From contig NZ_CP092832.1 in NCBI RefSeq assembly GCF_022532105.1, positions 2,571,001 through 2,635,000 of the forward strand: a stretch of 64,000 nucleotides of DNA, read 5' to 3'. The position numbers and the translations under genes are program-made. This DNA comes from Flavobacterium sp. HJ-32-4. Its GTDB lineage: Bacteria; Bacteroidota; Bacteroidia; Flavobacteriales; Flavobacteriaceae. The notes below the pieces were generated by a model that did not search any database, was not told where the DNA came from, and worked only from the letters and a program-made list of their open reading frames with translations. Positions 34,778-42,078 of the stretch are shown piece by piece (position 1 is the first letter of the stretch; every line of letters starts with the position of its first letter).

Positions 34778-36502
34778 ATGAAACGTTTTGCCTTCCTCCT
34801 TCTCGTCTCGCAGTGGCTTACCGCGCAGACCTACATCACCCATGTCACCGTTGTAGATGTGGAAAAACACAAACTGCTGCCCGATCGCACGGTCGTACTT
34901 AACGGTGATCGCATCACGGAGATCGCGACATCCGGTCGGAAGGTACCTGCGGGGGCGAAGGTTATAGAAGGAAAAGGAAAGTTTCTGATGCCGGGACTCG
35001 TGGATGCGCATGTGCATTTTTTCCAGAGCGGCGGACTTTACACCCGTCCGGACGCCATGGATTTGCGGAAAAGGAAGCCCTATGAGAAAGAAATTGCGGA
35101 AGTCCATGCCCGGATGGAAAACGTGTTGCAACGCTACCTCGCCAACGGGATTACCACCGTTATCGATCCGGGTGCTACCTACAATTTCCTTGAGCTGAAA
35201 CGAAAGTGGGCCGACAAACCGCTCCGTTCGACTGTTTTTATGTCGGGGCCGCTCATTACGACGTACGAACCAGAGCCCTTCAAAGGATTGGGCGCTGACG
35301 AACCCTTCCGCCTGGCGCTGACACCGGACGAAGGCCGGCAGATGGTGCGCGAACAGTTGCCGCATCGTCCCGACTTTATCAAGATATGGTATATCGCCGA
35401 CGTCGACGGAACGGGTGCAGAAGCCGGCGCCCGCAAGTACCAGCCGGTTGTGCAGGCCATCATTGAAGAAGCCCATGCGAACCACATACGCGTGGCGGTG
35501 CACGCCACCGAACGGATCACCGCCCAACTAGCGGTAGAAAGCGGATGTGACTTTCTGGTGCACAGCATCGAAGACGAAGACATCAGCGATAGTTTCGTCA
35601 CGTTGCTGAAAGACAAAAAGATCGTACTTTGTCCGACACTTACGGTCGGCGATGGTTATGATAACACGTTCGCACAAACCCTCGCCTTTTCACGGGAGGA
35701 GCTAGCGAAAAGCGATCCCTTCGCATTGGGCTCTTTGTTTGACCTGCGCCACCTGCCGGATACCGCCCTGATCAAAGGCTATCAAAACTATTTCCGGGAT
35801 GCGAAGCAATTAGAGAAATCCAAAAAGCAGCGGGGTATCATGGCCCGAAACCTCAAGAAGCTGGCAGACGGTGGCGTGCGGATCGCCTCTGGAACCGATG
35901 CGGGCAATATCGGGACACTCCATGCCGCTTCCTATCGTTCGGAACTGCGCCGCATGCAGGAAGCAGGACTCTCGAACTGGACGATACTCGAAGCATCTAC
36001 CCGAAACGGGGCCATGGCGCTAGCCAAAGAAACCGACTTCGGCACCGTGGCGGTCGGAAAACGGGCGAACTTATTGCTTCTGAACGCCGACCCAACCCAA
36101 TCACTCAACGCGTTGGACACTATTGAACTTGTGTTCCACAATGGCTCACCGTCAACGGTGAACGAACTTATAGCCGAAACGCCCGAAGAACTCGTGCAGC
36201 GACAGGTGAATGCCTACAACCTCCGGAATATTGACGCGTTTTTGGATACCTATTCGGATGACGTCGAAATATACACTTTCCCTAATAAACTTGAGTTCAA
36301 AGGAAAAGAGCGAATGCGAAGCGACTATGGGGCCATGTTCAGCCAAGCGGCCAACCTTCATTGCGAGATCGTCAACCGCATTGTGGATGGCAACCGTGTC
36401 ATCGACAAGGAACACGTCCGCTTTAATGATAAAGCACTAGATGGAACCGCGATTTATGTGATCGAGAACGGCAAAATTTCGAAAGTCTACTTTTTGCAAT
36501 AG
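34778..36502 (+). CDS. Secreted amidohydrolase fused to an NTF2/SnoaL-like domain
   Basis: 574 residues. Signal peptide at 1-19 (FAFLLLVSQWLTAQ). Residues 20-460 are an imidazolonepropionase-like metal-dependent amidohydrolase: VDAHVHFF (HxH), HATERITAQLAVESG, LVHSIED, and ASGTDAGNIGTLH (metal Asp). Residues 470-574 form an NTF2-like fold (RQVNAYNLRNIDAFLDTYSDDVEIYT ... AIYVIENGKISKVYFLQ), usually a separate protein. It is predicted to be periplasmic. The nitrilase gene ends one base upstream, so it is the last gene of the aromatic operon. It may act on an amide or lactone related to the pathway (inference). Confidence 0.85.
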   Translation: MKRFAFLLLVSQWLTAQTYITHVTVVDVEKHKLLPDRTVVLNGDRITEIATSGRKVPAGAKVIEGKGKFLMPGLVDAHVHFFQSGGLYTRPDAMDLRKRKPYEKEIAEVHARMENVLQRYLANGITTVIDPGATYNFLELKRKWADKPLRSTVFMSGPLITTYEPEPFKGLGADEPFRLALTPDEGRQMVREQLPHRPDFIKIWYIADVDGTGAEAGARKYQPVVQAIIEEAHANHIRVAVHATERITAQLAVESGCDFLVHSIEDEDISDSFVTLLKDKKIVLCPTLTVGDGYDNTFAQTLAFSREELAKSDPFALGSLFDLRHLPDTALIKGYQNYFRDAKQLEKSKKQRGIMARNLKKLADGGVRIASGTDAGNIGTLHAASYRSELRRMQEAGLSNWTILEASTRNGAMALAKETDFGTVAVGKRANLLLLNADPTQSLNALDTIELVFHNGSPSTVNELIAETPEELVQRQVNAYNLRNIDAFLDTYSDDVEIYTFPNKLEFKGKERMRSDYGAMFSQAANLHCEIVNRIVDGNRVIDKEHVRFNDKALDGTAIYVIENGKISKVYFLQ

Positions 36503-36821
36503 GCCAACTTCCAGCGCCGAAGGACGAAATTTCAAAAGGGCTTACCCCACTCCTCTCTCCTAACTCCTAATTCCTAACCCCTAACTCCTAAATATACGCA
36601 TAATGCCGTATTTCAGGCGGCATATCTATCGCCTAAATTTGACGCAGTTGCCAAGCGGCGACCGCACGCATTCCTACGCTATCAAAAACCTCCACGTGAA
36701 CACGAAAGTGGTTTTTTAGTGATTCAAAAACATGTTTTTGGGCGCCTCCAGTGATGGGGGCGTTTTTTTTTGGAAGGAACTGAGTAACTGAGTAACTGAG
36801 GAAGTAAGTCTATTCCAACTA
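36503..36821. other. Intergenic stretch with simple repeats and terminator hairpins
   Basis: At 36540-36592 degenerate CTAACTCCTAATTC repeats. At 36684-36716 an imperfect AAAAACC...GGTTTTTT hairpin, at 36725-36740 the palindrome CAAAAACATGTTTTTG, and at 36742-36772 a CGCCTCCA/TGGGGGCG hairpin followed by nine T. These probably end the aromatic operon. At 36780-36800 are two GAGTAACT copies. No gene is seen. Confidence 0.6.
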
Positions 36822-36955
36822 CGAGCGGTTTGCGGCCTCGTATAGTGGCGAAAAAGCGAAGAGAGTTTTCTTCGTTAAGGTAAAAAGTTCTACGTGATAA
36901 CCAATTTTCCGGCTTGTAGAATCTGCCATTATACAAGACAGCGGTTAGTAGTAGG
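36822..36955 (-). repeat. attC-like site in reverse orientation, degenerate
   Basis: Read on the minus strand: an R''-like CTACTAAC (36944-36951), L'' arm CCGCTGTCTTGTATAATGG (36944-36926), spacer with ACGTAGAACTTTTT and AGAAAACTC, then L' arm CCACTATACGAGGCCGC (36848-36832), AAACCG and a decayed R'. L' matches the reverse complement of L'' in 14 of 17 positions, two of the three mismatches being G.T pairs. The spacer is the same as in the complete site at 47207, including ACGTAGAACTTTTT exactly. Confidence 0.6.
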
Positions 36956-37084
36956 ACATTTTACTAGTCCTAAACTACTGGGAATTAAGTTAATAACTTA
37001 GTTGATAAGTATTTTCTATTAAATGCATTATTTGTATTAAATATAAATAACTTTAAGTGTTACTAATTGTTAACCTACACTATT

Positions 37085-37321
37085 ATGAATTCAAAGAAAT
37101 CGTCACGGTCAGTGACAAAAATCGCATCAGAAACTTTGAAGAATCCTTATTCTTCTCAAATTTCAAAATCATTAGCTGGATCAGTTTTGTCACAAGCCAA
37201 CACTCTGCATCAGACAAGCAATCAAATGGAAACAATCGCGTCCAAAGTATTGCAAAGCGACAAGTATAGTAACACAACAAAAACTTTAGCTGGTTCAGTT
37301 TTATCGCAATCAAAACCATAA
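37085..37321 (+). CDS. Small protein with two tandem KSLAGSVLSQ repeats
   Basis: 78 residues from the ATG at 37085. A 26-residue unit is present twice, residues 13-38 and 51-76, each of the form IAS..L.....S...K.LAGSVLSQ; the copies are identical at all the residues shown. There is no signal peptide or membrane segment, and the rest is Ser/Thr/Lys-rich. Small proteins with such AGS(A/V)LSQ motifs occur sporadically in other bacteria, with no known function. The gene is AT-rich, unlike its surroundings, and 110 bases before another small gene on the same strand. It sits beside an attC-like site, pointing to horizontal gain. Confidence 0.65.
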   Translation: MNSKKSSRSVTKIASETLKNPYSSQISKSLAGSVLSQANTLHQTSNQMETIASKVLQSDKYSNTTKTLAGSVLSQSKP

Positions 37322-37430
37322 GAGTATTTAGTAGGTAATCGATGTACTTCTTTTTAAGGTTCATCGATTACTCTACTGTGTTGATTTAAAAAGAAATATT
37401 ATAGAAATGATTTAAATATGATAAACACAA

Positions 37431-37706
37431 ATGATTGAAAGAATCGAAAAGATTGAAAATGAATTAAATGTTGCCCAATATAAATTTGAATTGTTGGAGC
37501 AATTTTTTAAAAGCGACACAGACAAAACTGAATCATTAATTTTATTGTCAAATACTATAAATGACTTTATGCACGAAACTGACAGACAAATTAAAGATTT
37601 AAAAGAAGCTTTCGCATTGCAGAGTAAATACAGTCAAAACTTAAATGAGATTATTGAATCGCATTCAAGAAGTCTCAAGACAATATTAGAGATTCTGAAC
37701 AAGTAA
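37431..37706 (+). CDS. Small coiled-coil protein
   Basis: 91 residues, almost entirely helical and charged: MIERIEKIENELNVAQYKFELLEQFF, then two further heptad-like stretches up to LKTILEILNK. No membrane segment, no known domain. It is AT-rich and in the same island as the 78-residue repeat protein, so the two may work together, for example as partners held by the coiled coil. Function unknown; it could not be linked to a family. Confidence 0.6.
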   Translation: MIERIEKIENELNVAQYKFELLEQFFKSDTDKTESLILLSNTINDFMHETDRQIKDLKEAFALQSKYSQNLNEIIESHSRSLKTILEILNK

Positions 37707-37805
37707 AAATTGTGGTACGTGTTTTCTATATTTTTAAAAATCGCCCTTACCGCTATCAAACATTTACGCAATTTTGTTGGTCACGTTGCTAACTACCGAC
37801 TACTT

Positions 37806-39347
37806 CTACACACTTTCCTCTTCCCGGAAGATTTTCTCACGGTATTTCTTGCCAATCTCCACCGTCAATCGCTGTTTGTAGTCTTCGAAAAGCCAGTCGC
37901 GGTAATTTTTGGTGTAGTTCGGCATGCAGTGACAGAACCGGCGCACGCGTGACTCGATGTCCTCTAACAGGTCTTTCGACAGCAGTCGGGCTTCCCGAAG
38001 GTCGTCGGTATTGTCGACACACATAGCAGCGTGCTGTTCAATCGAGCGGTCGATGACCGTTTTCGGGCGGAGGTTTTGGTGTACGGCCTGCCGGTATTCT
38101 TCTTCAATGTCGAAGTCAACGTTGGGGGTCAGTGCGAATTTGGCACGCACATGATCCGGCATGCGGTAACGGAAGTGCATCTCAATCTCGGAATCATCGC
38201 GCAGGTTTTCCAGGTAAAATTCCGGCGAGCGGAAAATCCGTTGCCAGTCTACCGGATCCTGCCAGAGTCCGAAACGGGCGGCGTTATTACCCAAATCAAT
38301 GACCTTGAAGGTGTCTTTGTGGGGCAGCTTACGCGATCCGCGTCCGATCATCTGGAAATACAATGTTAGTGATTTCGTAGCGCGGTTCAATATGATGGTC
38401 TCTACCGTGGGTTCATCGAAACCTGTTGTCAGGATACCGACCGATGTGAGAATCGCATCCGGTGTTTGCCGGAACCACGACAGTATATCCCGTCGTTCTT
38501 CGGGCGAACTCGTATTGTCGAGGTGTCGGATCGGGTAACCGGCCGTCCGAAAGGTATCCAAAACATATAACGAGGTACGAATACCGTTGTTGAAGATGAG
38601 TGTCTTCGTGCCCACCGCCTGTTCGGTGTAGGCATGCAACAACTTCTCCTGCATCGCAATACCCATGTAGAGTTCATCCGATGAACTAACGGTATAATCA
38701 CCATTGATACCGACCTTCAGCGAGGTCAAACCCACGTCGTAGGTATACGTAATGGCATTCGCCAAAAATCCTTTTGAAATAAGCGACGCGATGGAGTCAC
38801 CTACGATCAGTTCATCGTAATTCTCATACATCGGCAGGCGGATGTTCGAGCTTAGTGGCGTTGCCGTCACCCCAAGGATGAACGCCTTTTTGAAAGACGA
38901 CAACATCTTGCGGAAGGAGTTGTAATGCGCTTCGTCGATGATCACGAGTCCGACGTTGTCGATCTTCAACACTTCGTCATTGATGCGGTTTTTCAGCGTC
39001 TCCACCATACATACAAAGCAGGAATACTCGTGCTGGTCGGGTAACTCGCGAATCTTCGAATTGACGACCTTGTTACGTACACCAAATCCCGAAAGCATAC
39101 CAGAGGTTTGCCTACACAATTCAATGCGGTGTGTCAAGACCACCACTTTCTTGTTGTGATATTGGAGGTACCGGCGCACGATTTCCGAAAAAATCACGGT
39201 CTTTCCGCCCCCTGTAGGTAACTGATACAGCAGGTGATAGTCGGGTGGCGTACGGTCCATCCGGTCAAAAATCCGGTCTATATCCGCTTTCTGATACTCG
39301 TAAAGCGTCTTGGGTTCTTCGTTGAAAAGGTCGGTGTCGTGATTCAT
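37806..39347 (-). CDS. DEAD/DEAH-box superfamily 2 helicase
   Basis: 513 residues. Helicase motifs in order: Q-like YQKADIDRIF, I LLYQLPTGGGKTVIF, II VIIDEAHYNSF, III GVTATPLSS, V TSVGILTTGFDEP and VI QMIGRGSRK. The last 120 residues are a helical domain without catalytic motif. This is the Res-subunit/XPB-like group; no methylase or nuclease gene is next to it, so it looks like a stand-alone chromosomal helicase. It is divergent from the endonuclease V gene, and the region between holds a CAAAAGTA (TACTTTTG on minus) at 39374-39381 that could be its -7 box. Confidence 0.88.
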   Translation of the reverse strand: MNHDTDLFNEEPKTLYEYQKADIDRIFDRMDRTPPDYHLLYQLPTGGGKTVIFSEIVRRYLQYHNKKVVVLTHRIELCRQTSGMLSGFGVRNKVVNSKIRELPDQHEYSCFVCMVETLKNRINDEVLKIDNVGLVIIDEAHYNSFRKMLSSFKKAFILGVTATPLSSNIRLPMYENYDELIVGDSIASLISKGFLANAITYTYDVGLTSLKVGINGDYTVSSSDELYMGIAMQEKLLHAYTEQAVGTKTLIFNNGIRTSLYVLDTFRTAGYPIRHLDNTSSPEERRDILSWFRQTPDAILTSVGILTTGFDEPTVETIILNRATKSLTLYFQMIGRGSRKLPHKDTFKVIDLGNNAARFGLWQDPVDWQRIFRSPEFYLENLRDDSEIEMHFRYRMPDHVRAKFALTPNVDFDIEEEYRQAVHQNLRPKTVIDRSIEQHAAMCVDNTDDLREARLLSKDLLEDIESRVRRFCHCMPNYTKNYRDWLFEDYKQRLTVEIGKKYREKIFREEESV

Positions 39348-39442
39348 TCAGGGCCCAAAAAAATGGGAATTTGCAAAAGTAACGCTAAAAACGGGGATTC
39401 CGGTTTTTAAATTGTAAATTTCGGCAACATTAAATCCCCCAA

Positions 39443-40156
39443 ATGTTAACCTACGACCACGTAACTATTACGGAGGCCACGCTTTTGCAAAAAGAGATGG
39501 CGTCCAAAATTTCGCTCGCGCCCTTAGAAGGTCCCATTCGGACCATAGCCGGGGCCGACATTTCGTTTAACCGTTTCAGTCCGATTGTCTATGCCGGAAT
39601 CGTCGTCTTGTCCTACCCTGACCTCCGTATTCTCGCCCATTCCCTCGTTGTTGCCGAAACCCATTTCCCTTATGTGTCTGGTTATCTTGCCTTTCGGGAA
39701 GCCCCTGCGTTGCAACAGGCCTGGGAACAATTACCGGAGAAACCGGATGTGGTAGTTTTGGACGGACAAGGTATTTCGCATCCGCGCCGACTGGGTATTG
39801 CTTCGCATTTTGGTGTATTGAACAACCAGCCTTCGATTGGCTGCGCGAAGAGTATGCTGTATGGCCGGTACGACGAACCGGAGTGGAAAAAACTGAGTGC
39901 CTCGGTTATCTACAGCCGCCTGAATGAACCGTTGGGTTACGCACTGCGAACGAAAGACCGGGTGAAACCTATTTATGTGTCGCCCGGCCACCTGATTAGC
40001 AGCAAACAAAGCCTTGAGATCATCAAGAAGTGCATCCGGGGCTACCGTATTCCCGAGCCTACGCGGGTGGCGCATGACAAGGTCAACCTGTTTCGCACCG
40101 GTGAATTATCGGCGGGTTATGTAGAATACCCGAACGAGGATCTAGTCGATTCGTGA
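39443..40156 (+). CDS. nfi: Endonuclease V
   Basis: 237 residues, cytosolic. Endonuclease V nicks DNA one base 3' of deaminated purines such as inosine. Key elements: AGADISFNR (metal Asp), the FPYVSGYLAFREAPAL wedge with its Glu, VVLDGQGISHPRRLGIASHFG (metal Asp) and the GCAKSMLYG lysine region. All catalytic residues are in place. Its 3' end overlaps the DUF6155 gene by 15 bases (convergent). It shares a 95-base divergent region with the helicase gene. Confidence 0.95.
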   Translation: MLTYDHVTITEATLLQKEMASKISLAPLEGPIRTIAGADISFNRFSPIVYAGIVVLSYPDLRILAHSLVVAETHFPYVSGYLAFREAPALQQAWEQLPEKPDVVVLDGQGISHPRRLGIASHFGVLNNQPSIGCAKSMLYGRYDEPEWKKLSASVIYSRLNEPLGYALRTKDRVKPIYVSPGHLISSKQSLEIIKKCIRGYRIPEPTRVAHDKVNLFRTGELSAGYVEYPNEDLVDS

Positions 40157-40654
40157 CCATATCGTGGCGAAATCCCAGTGATTGTCCCACTTCTGCGCCC
40201 GGGCGACTTCCGGTATGGCGGCCAATCGCGTGCGCATATCGGCCATAACGCCGTTTTTGGCGGCAAATTCCACGGCCTGTTTATAGGCGGTCAATAGACT
40301 GTTGTAAAACGACGCATACCGAACCTGGCGCCGCGCGCTATACGATTGCGCTGTTTCGATGGCGTAGAGCATCACATCCCCAATCACCAATGGGTCAACG
40401 CCCAACGTGATGAAATGCTTGATGTGCTTTTGCGCCACCGACCGGCGTAGCTTCGCGCGTTTGCCTCTGGTGGGGAAATACTCGTTGGCGATCTTGGCTT
40501 TTGCCGCGTCCGCGAGTTTTTCTTCCTGCGGGTTGAACACAAAATTGTAGTAGGTCTTTACTTCCGGAAACTTCTCATACAGCAATACAAATTGCTCTTC
40601 AAGTTGTTCCTTCGTGAGTTCGGCGATGTATTTCTTTAGCTCGCGCTTGGCCAT
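40142..40654 (-). CDS. DUF6155 family protein
   Basis: 170 residues, basic, no signal peptide, helical throughout: MAKRELKKYIAELTKEQLEEQFVLLYE, KVKTYYNFVFNP-like segment VKTYYNFVFNPQE, and SVAQKHIKHFITLGVDPLVIGDVMLYAIE. These are features of DUF6155, a family widespread in Bacteroidota with no known function. The longer upstream reading is inside the neighbouring intergenic DNA. Convergent with nfi, divergent from the channel gene. Confidence 0.8.
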   Translation of the reverse strand: MAKRELKKYIAELTKEQLEEQFVLLYEKFPEVKTYYNFVFNPQEEKLADAAKAKIANEYFPTRGKRAKLRRSVAQKHIKHFITLGVDPLVIGDVMLYAIETAQSYSARRQVRYASFYNSLLTAYKQAVEFAAKNGVMADMRTRLAAIPEVARAQKWDNHWDFATIWSRID

Positions 40655-40764
40655 GGACGTTTTCTTTCAACGGTCAAGGTAAGGGAATTTTCCGGGCGAC
40701 ACAACTTCCGCGTGCATCTAGGTAGCGGCGGGTTTCCTATCTTTACGGCGCCAATACCTGTGGG

Positions 40765-42015
40765 ATGCATCAATACGCAACGCGTTTTTTCGGATTTGCC
40801 TACAAGCAGCTCGTACATTGGGGCGTCAACGACACCCTGGCGTCGTATGTGGCGGTGGCCTTTAATATCGTGGTACTGGGGTTCCTCTCCTACTGGATCT
40901 TCCGGATCTTCCGGTATACACTCGTACGCGCCCTGGTCATAGTAGCCCGCTACTCCTCTACCCGTTTCGACGACCTGTTGGTTTCGAATAAAACCGCCAA
41001 ATACGTCGCCCATCTGATTCCGCTTCTGTTCATCTACAAGATGATGCCCATCATCCTGGCGCGCTTTGACTATTGGGAAAATCTTTTTGGGAAGCTTGTC
41101 AGCATCTACATCATACTGCTCGTACTCTGGATTACCCGCACGATTTTCAATGCCCTACGCGACTACCTGAAGTTTAAACCGGCCTACGCCGACAAGCCGA
41201 TCGACAGCTACATACAAGTAGTGATGATCGTACTATGGACATTTGGTGTCACCGCCATCATCGTGCTGCTTTTCGGTATTTCCCTCAATGTGTTCTTTGG
41301 GATGATTGGGGCAATTTCGGCGATTATCCTTTTGATCTTCAGGGATACGATATTGGGATTTGTGGCCAGTATACAGGTGTCGGTGAACGATATGGTGCGC
41401 ATCGGCGACTGGATCACCATGGATAAATTCGGGGCCGATGGCGACGTCATCGAAATCAACCTCGCCACCGTCAAGGTCCGGAACTTCGACAATACCACCA
41501 CGACCATCCCGACCTACAGCCTTATTTCGGATTCCTTCCGCAACTGGCGCGGCATGCAGTCGTCGGCCGGGCGCCGCATCAAACGGCACATTCTCCTGAA
41601 AGCCGGAAGCATCCGGTTTTTGTCTGATGCCGAAATCGACAACCTCCGGAAAATCCAGCTGATTGCGCCCTACATCGACCAGCGACAGGCCGACATCCGG
41701 AAATACAATACGTCCCACCAAATCGATAAATCGCTGTTGATCAACGGTCGAAACATGACGAATTTCGGTTTGTTCCGGAAGTATATTACACAATACCTGA
41801 ACCAATACCCCGGACTCAACCGCGATATGCACCTCATGTGCCGCCAGTTGCAGCCGACGCCCAACGGTATTCCACTCGAGATCTACTGCTTTTCCAGCGA
41901 TAAGCGTTGGGAGAGTTATGAATATATCATGGCCGATATCTTTGACCACATCTATGCGTCGGTTGGGTATTTCGGCCTTGAATTGTATGAAGTCGCGACG
42001 CAACGTGTCGACTGA
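40765..42015 (+). CDS. MscS family mechanosensitive ion channel
   Basis: 416 residues. Four membrane helices (about 27-47, 75-95, 108-128, 148-200 with the pore helix). The pore segment is GMIGAISAIILLIFRDTILG followed by VASIQVSVNDMVRIGDWITM, the beta-domain hallmark; then VIEINLATVKVRNFDNTTTTIPTYSL. Length and order match the YbdG/YbiO-like subgroup. It opens under membrane tension to release solutes. Its N-terminus starts at the ATG at 40765, preceded by TATCTTTA at 40738-40745, a near -7 box. Confidence 0.93.
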   Translation: MHQYATRFFGFAYKQLVHWGVNDTLASYVAVAFNIVVLGFLSYWIFRIFRYTLVRALVIVARYSSTRFDDLLVSNKTAKYVAHLIPLLFIYKMMPIILARFDYWENLFGKLVSIYIILLVLWITRTIFNALRDYLKFKPAYADKPIDSYIQVVMIVLWTFGVTAIIVLLFGISLNVFFGMIGAISAIILLIFRDTILGFVASIQVSVNDMVRIGDWITMDKFGADGDVIEINLATVKVRNFDNTTTTIPTYSLISDSFRNWRGMQSSAGRRIKRHILLKAGSIRFLSDAEIDNLRKIQLIAPYIDQRQADIRKYNTSHQIDKSLLINGRNMTNFGLFRKYITQYLNQYPGLNRDMHLMCRQLQPTPNGIPLEIYCFSSDKRWESYEYIMADIFDHIYASVGYFGLELYEVATQRVD

Positions 42016-42054
42016 GTTTCCATCTACTGTCGTGCCTGCATGTCAGTATTTTAG

Positions 42055-42062
42055 TATTTTTG
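42055..42062 (+). promoter_or_regulatory. -7 box TATTTTTG before the metalloprotease gene
   Basis: TATTTTTG fits TAnnTTTG exactly and lies 17 bases before the ATG at 42079. No good -33 element is seen at the right distance, so this is a probable but not certain promoter. Confidence 0.5.
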
Positions 42063-42078
42063 ACCCAAACTACCTGCT

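Noticed and set aside
34763..35527. A 254-codon minus-strand frame opposite the amidohydrolase
   Set aside because: Overlaps the signal peptide and metal-site region of the real gene; composition is shadow-like.
36724..36936. A 70-codon minus-strand ORF crossing the terminators and the attC-like site
   Set aside because: Covers palindromes and the attC-like structure, so it has no coding support.
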